Notes under the pieces: generated by a model
Database searches by the model: none
What the model was told of the DNA's origin: nothing
What the model saw: only the letters and a program-made list of their open reading frames with translations
Made by a program: the position numbers and the translations under genes
Shown: one piece after another, positions 10,977-21,900 of the stretch
How positions within the stretch are numbered: the first letter of the stretch is position 1
Layout: each line of letters opens with the position of its first letter
NCBI GenBank assembly: GCA_003260075.1
Contig: QLIY01000515.1
Location: forward strand, 1 to 64,000
DNA from: Phallusia mammillata
Taxonomy: Eukaryota > Chordata > Ascidiacea > Phlebobranchia > Ascidiidae
DNA length: 64,000 nt
Reading direction: 5' to 3'

Positions 10977-13900
10977 ATGGGTGCGTGTGCTTTAAAAATT
11001 TTTGTGTATAGAAAAAGGAAATACCCAACGGACAAAGGGCAGGCTGGTAAGTTTAAGTAACAAAAATACTTTTGTTAAAGTTGTGTTGCTAAAAATTATC
11101 ACATATAGTTTAAAGCACTCAAAAATCTGTTATGTTTACCACTTTTGGAAAGCAAAGAGTTATATTAAAATCATTCAACCGTTATTCAGATGAATGAAAC
11201 AATGGCAGCACATACTTATCTGACAACAGATCGCACGACAGATATAAGACAACTTATCAAACAGACAATGTCATTCGATATTGAGCCAAATTTATTAGGC
11301 GTATCTTATTATCATATCTATCGACAAGCTTGTTAGTATTTAAATTGACCAACATGCAAAACATTTTCGTGCTATTTGCATGGTTGTCAATCCTAAAGGT
11401 TGTGTTGCCGCATAAACTTATCAGACAGAATGGGTTTGCTCTGTAAATTTCAAAATCACGTTAATTAAAGAATAAACTTTAGTTAAGAAGCAATTAAATG
11501 GTGATAATGTGTAAGTTGCCAAATATGCTTCATAGTTAACATCGGTGTGCGCTGTGGCTAACTTTCATACATTTTGTTTCAAAAACTTCAGCGAAAGAAA
11601 CCATGGTATCCAAAACTTTGAAACAAGAAACACCAGAGCAAGCAATGCAGACTAACATGAATGTAATGCGCCAATCGATTTACAGCCGCTTCTGTCCTCC
11701 TGAACGTTTCGTAAGTAAATAGCATAATCATTTGGCACGTGCCATACAAGCACAAACGTTCAACCCGCTATTGACATGCTATCATCGGTGACACAGAATA
11801 TACGTGAAAGAGCGTGCAACAAATGCAAAATCGAACCAGCATTGTTAGGCACTTTTAAGCATGCAACCTTACTTTTACGCACAATCCGCTACTGTGATAT
11901 TAATCTGCCAAACTGCTTTTGACTTCAAAAAGAGTAGTGTCTGTAAGTACGTACGCGTCTGATAGAGTTAGCAGTTTTGTTTTCAATAGTGAAAGTACAC
12001 AAGTACGCGACTTTTGCGATGTTGTGTTTTCTATAAGAAATCAGCATTATTAGAAACATTACAAGACATAATAATACTTCGTCCATATGATGGGATATTA
12101 TGCAAACTACTTTAATCATGAACCAATATTCGAGGAAGAAGAACAGCACCCTAAATTTCTCATCAAGAAATCGTTTAAGTAACAAACACAAAAATAATGA
12201 TTTGGGTTTATATTTCCCTGGTAAAATATTTGCTTGATATTTGATCTGTATTGGTACAGATCTTTTTTATTGTATTTTTTGGCAGTCAGGCGACAGTCCG
12301 AGAACTGAAAATTGCCCTTTGTCGTTCACTGGGTTCGAACCCAGGATACTTCGGGGGACGCATCCTGATCAGATGTATGTGGGTCAGGCACGCCAGGCCA
12401 TTCGGCCAAGTTCCCGCCCCAAACAGATCATTATTAACCCGAAAAGGACAGAAAGTTGTAAATAACACTGTGTTTTATTTATTGCAGGAAGATTCGGATG
12501 ATGAATATGGCGTAAGTAAAAAAAATAGCGTCATGTGGTAAAAAAAACTGTAATAAAAGAAAAAAACTTTGTAATGGAAGAAAAAAGTTGTGAACAACTG
12601 ATTTCAAATTAGTTTGGCAGAAAAAACTTTGTCATAGTTTTGAAAAACTAAAACATAAAGAAAACAAACGATGGAACAAAGTTGTTTAGTTGCTCGTTCC
12701 AACGCAAGTCATATGTCGATAGGTCCTCCTATTGTATTAAGAATCAAAATCATTTGACTAACATCTATGATATAAAAATCTATGATATAAGAAAACAANA
12801 ATATAGTTTTTTTGGAGGGGGGTGGGTTCAGTTTTTGTTTTGCATCTGACTTCATACTCAGCCACATTGTTGTCCTCTTTTTATATTGGCAGATCTAACA
12901 TCGGACAAACATTCGGTCAGGTTAAGACTCGGGTGCTGTTTGTTTTTTGGATCTTTACTGGGATTAAAAACTACCATCACTTACGAAAAGAAAGTCGAAA
13001 TCACTCTCGGTGCTAAATGTGGAGAATTGAAACACTAAGGAGCCGCTGCTTTCCAATTGAAATCTCCAAACACAACCAACTTCAGAAGAGTAGTTACTCG
13101 GAAACATTGGAGAGAGTAAATTATACGGTAAGCTATCAACATCCTCCCCACACTCTTCAGCTGAAGTACACATGAAGTGTCAAGGGTTGATTAAGCTGCG
13201 GACGGACAGTGCAGATGGTGACAAAACTTTGGTTCCTAAACAATTGCCTGAACAATATGCTTTCAAAACTACTCTGTGTTCTGTTAAGTTGTGGTTCGAA
13301 CGGATTTGGTCATGCTTGACTTTTTTTCATGTTACATCATGCAAGCTGGAGTACCCTATGACCAATGTCTTGTCACCAGCTGCACTGAAAAGACGACAAT
13401 GCTTGAAACAGAAGATCTAATCACACAAAACACATTTTGCGGATTCCGAAATGCTGGGTTGCTAAGCTGAAGATCTGACATTTTGGATTAACACATATTT
13501 GAGCTTTTCCGTATTAATCCGACTTACCGGGATTTATAAAAACCTGTATTTGTTCTGTTGTGAGGTTGAGGACACATGAAATATGAGCGGACGAACTTTC
13601 AATGATGACCGGAAACGATAAGCCTCCACCTAACAACGTACCAGCCAATGTAGCCGAATTGTCGATTCCATCGTAAATCTAATGCACAAAATATTGCTCC
13701 AAAATGTGCGCACATTTTGCTAAAATTCGATTAACTTATATGTGTTGTTTTCTTGTTAGATGCAGTGGATGTTTTTTTAAAAACAGAATGAACCGTCCTA
13801 CAAAAAAAAAACAGAAAATAGAATGGTCTAAAACAAATTGAGGTGTTAAAACGCTTCTGGCATCATACATTGTGAGAACTGTTACTTTTGCTTTGCACAT

Positions 13901-15411
13901 CTATTATTTCTTTAATATTATTCTAAACCATTTAATGCTCTTTTTGTGTAATATTGTACTATTCCCAAAATAGGTTTTTAGGCCTTTCTTGTCCACTTAT
14001 ATCTGAGCTAATGGCACAATGGTAAGTAAGAAGCAATAACATGCATGTTTAAGCAAATATGAAAATAATAGCCTATGTTCTTTTGGGTTTGTATAGGTTC
14101 CAAATTCACCCATATTAAATACCCATATTCCAAGTTATCCAATGCAACAGTCGCAAATAAGTGCAGTACGATTACCGGCACAAACCATCGCAANCTGTGT
14201 TTTATTTATTGCAGGAAGATTCGGATGATGAATATGGCGTAAGTAAAAAAAATAGCGTCATGTGGTAAAAAAAACTGTAATAAAAGAAAAAAACTTTGTA
14301 ATGGAAGAAAAAAGTTGTGAACAACTGATTTCAAATTAGTTTGGCAGAAAAAACTTTGTCATAGTTTTGAAAAACTAAAACATAAAGAAAACAAACGATG
14401 GAACAAAGTTGTTTAGTTGCTCGTTCCAACGCAAGTCATATGTCGATAGGTCCTCCTATTGTATTAAGAATCAAAATCATTTGAGTAACATCTATGATAT
14501 AAAAATCTATGATATAAGAAAACAATGCTTTTATGTTACGAACCATATAGAAACATAAAACATAAATGAAAGAATACACCACACTACTGCGTCCATGCAT
14601 AACAAAAAACGTTTATTTGAAACAAAGCACAAAATTTGAGGTATTTTGTGTTAGTTGCCACTGTCAAGTCCAGAAAAAAAACATGCACGATAGTTGTTTC
14701 TACTCTTATTCGCATTAGCGCAATAATTTAAGATACTTTTTAAAACTATTATTGATCCCATTGCTTACGACAAGTAGAAATTTTAACCAGTTGACACTGA
14801 GTAGAAAATCACCCTGGATAAATCAAATTGTGGCATAAACATTGATCCTTGTTATTTGTCACACTAGGAATTTATTGTTAGTTTTTGTAATACAATAAAA
14901 CATTTGAATAAAAACATGCTGGTGATATACGATCTCCTACAATCCTAAATAAGTTACTTATTTTTTCAAGATTTACGGGATTGTAGAACACAAACCGATA
15001 TCATTCCAGAAGGTAACGACTAATATACGTTCTTTTTTGTGCTTAAACTTTCACTCTTAGGTAATTTGTTTGGACGTATTTTTCGTTGGAAGATCTCTAA
15101 CCTTAATTTGCTTTTCGTTTTATATTTCTCCAATTAACTTGTACGTTTAGATTCCAAGAAAGGTTGAATACGAAGAAGAAAATTTAAATCGAGCACCTCT
15201 CAACATAGGCAAGAATGATTAAGATTTTATTGTCTGTAAATTAGACGAAAATACTGTTTTCAGAATCGTTTATGTTTCAGCCCGAGTTGCATTTGACAAT
15301 TTCGATCCCAACGGAACCCAGGCAGAAGAACAAGCATCAATAGATGTCGATGACGTTAGAAACCAGGAAAACCAGTTTCAAACACAACGAAACTACACTC
15401 AAAACAACTGA
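10977..15411 (+). CDS. Micro-exon family, member C, MGAC-type N-terminus
   Basis: Exons: 10977-11046, 11592-11710, 12488-12511 (duplicated at 14215-14238), 14971-15012, 15151-15208 and 15281-15411. The product is about 148 residues. The start MGACALKIFVYRKRK has Gly2 and Cys4 and basic residues but Leu instead of Ser at position 6, so myristoylation is less certain than for B and D. Exon 2 encodes a segment with KETMVSKTLKQETPEQA. Exon 3 is the 8-codon EDSDDEYG, then IYGIVEHKPISFQK and EYEEENLNRAPLN. The last exon encodes VAFDNFDPNG, AEEQA and VRNQENQ. Exon 5 ends in a GC donor (GCAAGA). Intron 3 is disrupted in this assembly by an N-bounded insert. Function unknown; membrane association is inferred from the N-terminus. 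Confidence 0.65.
11153..11197 (+). pseudogene. Relic of a family exon inside gene C intron 1
   Basis: This stretch matches exon 2 of gene B (QKVILKSFNRHQDEA): it reads QRVILKSFNRYSDE and then a stop. An AG precedes it, as in B. Because of the stop it is probably a dead exon left in the intron. Splicing it in would truncate the protein after about 38 residues. Confidence 0.6.
12324..12420 (-). repeat. tRNA-derived SINE-like sequence
   Basis: On the minus strand an A-box-like TGGCCGAATGG (398-408 of the 12-kb block) is followed 55 nt later by a B-box GGTTCGAACCC inside a perfect CTGGG/CCCAG arm. The ends do not form an acceptor stem, so this is not a working tRNA gene. It looks like a SINE head in intron 2 of gene C. 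Confidence 0.5.
12468..14525. repeat. 331-bp direct repeats flanking an N-bounded insert
   Basis: Positions 12468-12798 and 14195-14525 are nearly identical and both contain exon 3 of gene C. Single N bases at 12799 and 14194 delimit the 1.4 kb between them. That segment carries minus-strand CUB exons unrelated to gene C. The arrangement looks like a foreign contig placed into a gap, with the overlap kept twice. Confidence 0.8.
12985..13678 (-). pseudogene. Partial paralogue of the CUB-ZP gene (two CUB exons)
   Basis: Two exons in coding order: 13528-13678 and 12985-13160. The first encodes IYDGIDNSATLAGTLLGGGL and the rest of a CUB half. The second encodes CGED...SPMFPSNYSSEVGCVW and FQFSTFSTESDFDFLF. 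They match exons 23134-23281 and 22563-22738 of the downstream CUB-ZP gene in order, phase and (for the second) exact length of 176 nt. Both frames are open and splice sites intact. This is therefore part of a real, diverged paralogue rather than an obvious dead copy. Its remaining exons are absent because the segment ends at N bases. A hydrophobic stretch WFVPVIVLHLFATVAL (about 14135-14190, minus) could be its signal peptide. Confidence 0.6.
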
Positions 15412-16741
15412 AATTTGCCTGTTTCGACACCAATAGAAACATTAAACCTATATTGCATTTATTAAAGAATGACATTCTACAAGCTATGCATAGTTTTAAT
15501 GCACATCAAATGCAAACACCGAAAGCAACTAAGTTATTACGTGTTCTTGAGATAGTTTTCACAAATTGAAATGTTATTTCACAGCAGTTTGTTGGTGTCT
15601 AATTTTTATTGCACAAAAATCAAAATAAATTAATAAGAGAAACTATTTTGACATTGAGCATCAAGTCAACATTATGGTTTGTTAAAATTTTACATCGTAA
15701 CCAGCCTTGTTTTGTGTCACATGTCAGTTGTACCATCGTTTATAGGTAATCCGTTGAACCTTTATCAGTGGCCATTTTAAAACATTCTGTAAGTTTGGTC
15801 ATTCACACCAGGCTTGTTTGACTGATGCAGGTAAAATGGCAATCGGGTGTTTGTAGCAACCTTCCTCAATGAGTTAAACTTGCGCCTGCAGCGAACCCTC
15901 GCATCTTGTCATTTGACGTTTCGCCTTTCGTGTCATTCTTTTGTAGATTACAATTGTTGTACAGCATACACTTATCATTGCTTTCCATAAAAAATTGCAC
16001 TTGCTGTATTTTGCAAATCTGCAAACAAACAGTTTTTTCCTGCTTTACAAAACGATTCCACCCTATGTATCGTCTCACAATTTCACAGTCTGAAAATGCT
16101 CTCCTTTGAACAAGAACAAAATCCCTTTGGTTCAAAGAAGTATACATATTAAACAACTTAATAAATAAGGACTAAAAAAAGATGCAGTTGAAAATCTGGG
16201 GGGTTTAAGTTGATGCACCCCATCTGTGACTGCAATTCCTAAACTTCATTCCAGTTTTATTAAGTTGTTATCCTAAATTTTGTGCAAATTTAGCAATTGT
16301 TTTCAAAAACAGCTTTCGACTTGCCACATTAAACCTCGCAGGGAAGAAAATTTGTGTAACAAGCAAAATGTTTTAAACTTCGCAATACCTACTCTCACAA
16401 TTTAATTTCGATACACACGCTGTAACTGGTTAATTCAAACGTACCAAGCCAAAATGTTGCTTTGGTGGCCATATTACCACCACACTCACAGTTTTAATTC
16501 TGTCCGATTATATTGTTCTACAGCCAAAAAACAAGAACCCTTTGAAAAGGTATGTCTCTGACCCTAATAAAGCATGTACTGTAATAGCTAGTTTCAAACC
16601 ACCTGGAAATAGTAACATCGACAAACTACTGTATAGACTATATCGTTACCAAATTTGTTATTGATGGGACAAATGCAAAACTTTGTAGTATTTTATATGC
16701 GTTTTTTATGTCCAGAAAAGGTTTTATTTGTGAAGTTTCAT
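15412..16741. other. Intergenic, no gene recognised
   Basis: Sequence between gene C and the CUB-ZP 3' end. No exon chain or known repeat stands out. From about 16400 it resembles 17480-17800, as part of a tandem duplication of the CUB-ZP 3' region. Confidence 0.5.
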
Positions 16742-16857
16742 CTACAGACCAATTTGTTTACACTTGACACCAGCTCCGATAATTACAGAAGCAAGAAGAA
16801 CAAACAATACAAGATGGAAGACGTTGTCAGCTGCTTCATTTCTGTCTCCTGGAATGT
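16742..16857 (-). other. Second copy of the CUB-ZP terminal exon
   Basis: This open exon has a good acceptor (TTATTGCAG) and ends in a stop. It encodes a 38-residue tail with DIPGDRNEAADNVFHLVLFV and a membrane segment, closing in KQIGL, exactly like the terminal exon at 17809-17963. It has the same phase but lacks about 13 residues after the membrane helix. It could be an alternative last exon of the same gene or the remnant of a tandem copy. Confidence 0.6.
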
Positions 16858-17164
16858 CTGCAATAAACAATGTAGATATACATATATGTGCGAACGCATT
16901 TGTTACTTGAACCAGCCCTTGATGCAGACTAAAAATAATTCCACTCTGATTTATACTTCAAAGCCAAGCATGACAGGATTGTAATGCCGAATTGAGCAGG
17001 CATTTCAGTGCGACTAAAACTTGTAGATTAAAAAATCAGCTGGTTTAAACCTATCGAATATCATCGAATAACAATGTCGAGTCTGATTCTTCGGAATGAC
17101 TCAATAAAACGATCGAAAAAGCGACTTTAGGAGTCAAGCCAACCAAGTTTCCGTTCAAATTTTG

Positions 17165-17400
17165 CCAAGATGGCCCAATGGTTAGTACAATTGACTTGTG
17201 TTCAGTGGCTTGTGGGTTCTAGTCTTGCCTCGGCAACTTGCGTTTCCCTGGGCAAGAAACTTGATCGGCATTGCTGCAACCCGGTGGTAAAGGTAACATT
17301 TATTTACCGTGTTTGCGTGAGGTTTTACGAAATGTACAAACAACTACTGTTTACCTACTTCCACGCCTACGACAGATTTACGAGTGACTGCCAGTAAAGG
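17165..17400 (+). repeat. tRNA-derived SINE candidate
   Basis: An A-box-like TGGCCCAATGG is followed after about 33 nt by a B-box-like GGTTCTAGTCT and a body containing CCTGGGCAAGAAACTTGAT. Fragments with a similar GGTTCTAATCTCG core appear near 18357, 55354 and 63340, so it seems dispersed. No target-site duplication was identified. Confidence 0.5.
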
Positions 17401-17808
17401 CAATGTTTGTTACTTTACTTTACCTAAACTTATTTGTGTTTTAAGAAATTTAGAATTTAATTAGGAGACACATATGCTTTGAAATGGTAAATGCAAACGT
17501 ACCAACCACAATTGTGATTCAGTGGTGATATCATCAACACACACACAGTTTTATTTGCATCCGATTATATTGTTGTACAGGCATAGAAGCACAAACAAAG
17601 GCAATTTTCTGACAACAATAAACATGAAATGTTGCATGTACTGTACTAATAATAGCTAGTTTTAATTGAAATTTTAACAAGCAACGAATGCTAGAATAAA
17701 ACGCTGCTTACTTTGTTGATTATGGGATAAATGCAAAACAATGTAGTATTTTGTAGGCGTTTTTATGTCGAGAGAAACAATATATTTTGACCAGCTGATA
17801 ATTTTCAT

Positions 17809-18829
17809 CTACAGACCAATTTGTTTAGCTTTCAGATCTTGGGTTATTTTGCTCCATACAATGTAACTAGCTCCGAGAATTAAAGCAGCTAGGAGAACAA
17901 ACATCACCAGTTGGAAGATGTTGTAAGCTGCTTCATTTGCTTCATCTCCGTCTCCTGTAGTGTCTGCGATAAATAAGATGTTAAAATGAAATTCAACGCA
18001 TTTTGGGTCCCACGAAAGAAGATTGTTCTCTTGATATAGAATTTTTGATTACGGTTTTTAAAAGAAACTGCATATAAGTACAGACAATTGTAGTATGTTT
18101 AAACAGAGTTTATATATTTGATTAAATTAACTGCCTTTATTTTTTGTTACCTTGCACATGCAAATACTTGGTAGTTTGTAAGATGTGAACTGGCCCTGCC
18201 GAAAGTCGTTGGTTGGGTTCATTGTTGTCAACAGACCGTCGTCCCCGCACAACTCCACACGTCTGTGAAATGGTTTAATATTATTAATTATCTCAATGAA
18301 TATAAATAATATTTACGATCAAGAAGTTAAATGCAATGTACAAAAAGAGAAAATTCTGTGAGTTCTAATCTCGTCTTGGCCACATGTGTTTTTATGACAG
18401 TGGTATATACCAGTGGAAACAACTGAAAAAAATTAACATTTGAAAAAAAATAACTAATTCAAAAAAATGCTACAAAACATGTAATGGGACAAGTACACTA
18501 ACTCATTCAGGCGTTGCCCACCTACCATAAAAAAATACAAGAAACAAACAAACTCAACTCACCTGTCCAGGACACTGTCCAGTTGAATTTTGACAGATGG
18601 TCACGTCGCAGTGGATGTAGATAAATTGCTCTGCGTCGGTAAAGTTTGTCCACACAAAGCTCATTAGCTTAAACGTTGCAAAGTTGGACTTGTAATTTTC
18701 CATCAGGATCTTCGCGTCGGCAGACTCGCCTCCACTGGGTGGCGCAACGCATCTAATAATTTTGAGACAAGGTTACGCATTGTAAAACACTAAAAGCAAG
18801 AGCACACACTGCAAATCCAATGCAAGTAG

Positions 18830-18903
<74 letters not shown>

Positions 18904-21900
18904 TTTTCAACGCGTGTCGCCCAACATTCTTCAAGCTGTGCACAAAATTTTGCTAAATTGAATGTACAAACTTTATAGCACCCGAAGCTGCTTGAATTTG
19001 GAGCGGTTTACAATTTTTACTCTGGAAAGCTTTGTTTAAAAGAAGAAGTTATACACAAGGTAATGCAACGAGTGTGAGTTGGATTTTCTATAAAATCAGA
19101 ACTACAATTTATCAACCTTTGTTGCTCAATGCACTTGTTTTTACCTGGACAATGAAGTCATCGTTGCTCGGAGAAATTTCATCGAGTTCAACTTCAGCAA
19201 ATATGTAGTTGGGCACAGTGACTTCCCCAAGCAAGCTTTCGTTGAAATGTTCATTGGTGAAAAGGTTTAGAGAGACATCAAAGTTTCCTGTATTCTCAGA
19301 AGAAATTTCAGCGGATCTGTAACAGGCTTCGACGTTTAAGAAGTAAATGGACACGTCCCTAAAGAATGTGTCAAACCAATAACTGTAATTTATTGTTCTT
19401 GTCTTTACCGTTCAGTTTTCCGAGTTGTTTGACTAGCTCTATTAATAAAAAAAATTTCTCAACAAACTGTTGATGTGTCACGTTTAGCATGTGCTCATTA
19501 TTAGATCGCAAGTTGCTGTTTTGTTTACCGTCTCCACAAATTATAAATTTCAGTACACATAGCGTCATCATGTGGATAATTTTGCCCCTCATGTTTGACA
19601 AATTTGCTGAAAACGAAGGTAGTTCGTTTCGTGTGTCTTGGAAACTACTGTAGTTATTTCTTTAGAAAAATTAAGTAAATTGGTTGGTAAATCTTATGTG
19701 ATCTACTTTTTATTGCTGTGCACATAAAGTCTGCCAGTAATTCGTGACCAAGCGGTTTTGGTAAGTGTTGTTTGTTTTCTTGCGTATCTTTGTCAACATC
19801 ATACCCATAACCATTGTCTTGTATTGTTAAACCTTTGTTGTGACAATGTGCCTGGTTTAAAGCGTACTTTTTTACTTACAGTTTGTCTTGATTGCTCGTC
19901 AACAAATAACTGTTTTAAAGTTCTGTGGCTACGAGTAGCATTAAAGTAGACGTTACACTCACACATGGAGTGACATGTGTAATTATGCATGTTTCGTGCT
20001 TTTCAACCCATAGTAGGTGGTTCATGGTATAGTACCTGTGCTCGTGCATTGCATGACATGTTTTATGTTCATAATTAGCATATTGTGCGCTTTGTTGGCA
20101 TGTGACTTATATGGCATGTGACACATATGGCTTGTGACATAGATGTCTCCTTACCCGGCTTGTGGTTGGACGTTGGATGACGNTCATGTTAAAAACTAGC
20201 ATATTGAGCTCTTTGTTGCCATGTGGCATATGTGGCATGTGACATATGTGGCATGTGACATATGTGGCATGTGACATAGATGTCTCCTTACCCGGCTTGT
20301 GGTTGGACGTTGGATGACGAAAGAAGTTGATCGGCGTCAAATAGACAAGTCACATTGAGCTTGTTTTGAACGTCGCGTTGGATCACGTCAGTGGACGGAG
20401 CTACGTATCTCCAGATCAGGAAAGACACTGACACCATTGCGTTCTTATTCTGTTGGAAATAAACAAAAATTGTTTTGGAAGGGAGTCAATTAAGCTGACA
20501 GCCATAAATAGCACCAAAAATTAAACGTCGACAAATTAAATATCTGTCTATAGATGTTGATGCTTGTGTGCACAATTTTAATAATGCATCTCAATGTCAA
20601 ACGAAATGTTTGATAGCAGTGGCTCGATGAAGAAAACTGAAATAATGAAGAAAAAACTGTTGAGAAGTTTTACCTGATAGAGGCCTTCGCATTGTCCAAT
20701 GTTAAACACAAAAACCGGATCTGACCCCGTGACCTTGCAGTTGTCATTAAGTTGAAAAAGGTGGGTTTCCCTGTCCAATGCGATGTAAAGTGTGTCACCG
20801 AGTTCGTAATCTAATGTGCTTTGTTCATCAGCTGTTACTCTGTGAAAATTGGACAGTAGAGTTTTTATAGTGCAACTGAACAACACCTTTTAATGCAACA
20901 TCTTTAAACAAACTGCCTACTACATTAACAACACTTTTTAGCATTTAATCTTACTTTTGTTGTTGGGTTGCGCTAAATTTTTGTTGTTGTTGTTTAGTTG
21001 CTTTGTGAGAGAACACATTATCGACATAATTGCACTAAAACAACTACCAAGCCGGAAATAGCTGGGCAACAGCAAAACGTTATCAGAACGGTGGCTATAA
21101 CGGGTATTATATAGGGGTGACATTTCAATAGATTTAACATGCATGCGTTTCTTTCACTGGGTAACGTCACTGGATTTCGAATTCTAACGTTCTAAATTAT
21201 TTTTCACTTCTTTCCTTCATTTATAGCTTTACAGCCTGTACTTCAATTTTGAAAACGAATGTTCTGTGCAATTTGTAAAACGCTATGCCAAAACATTATT
21301 TTTTAAAATCACCTAATCATTATACATCTCTTATGGTTTATTTAAAGTTAACCTAAACGAATAAAACAAAGAAGAACTTACGGGATGGTCAAACCTTCGG
21401 TCTGGCACACACTCATTGATTGTTCCGTTCCTACAAAAAAACATTACATTACATGTAGTTATTACCTTTCGAACCAAATAACAAGATAGATTAAATTTTC
21501 TGCAATTCTACATTGGTAAACAAATTCTGCAATTTTGATTCAGCACATTTCATCAATGCACTTGATTAACAAAACGACAAATAACCAACATGATATGGGG
21601 CAAATCAATTAGAAATAATCTCATTTGTTTCTGCTGGGCAAATTACAAAGTTGAAAATTATTTACATCTGTATAAACTTTGAAAAATGTATCAACTTTTT
21701 CATGGTAAGATTTGTATTTTTTCTGTTGCTTTTTGAAATCGAATTGCACTAACCTGGGGCAAGATTGACTGTCGCATTAAATCCCTGAGCTCCAGTGCTT
21801 GAATCGCTGACAAATATAAGAGTAAGATTTGTTGCAGGGACTGTGTGATTCAATCCCCCATCATAATTTCCGGTCAATCTTTCTACATTGCCTTCTTCGT

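Noticed and set aside
12331..12420. Functional tRNA gene
   Set aside because: A and B boxes are present but there is no acceptor stem pairing and no credible anticodon arm.
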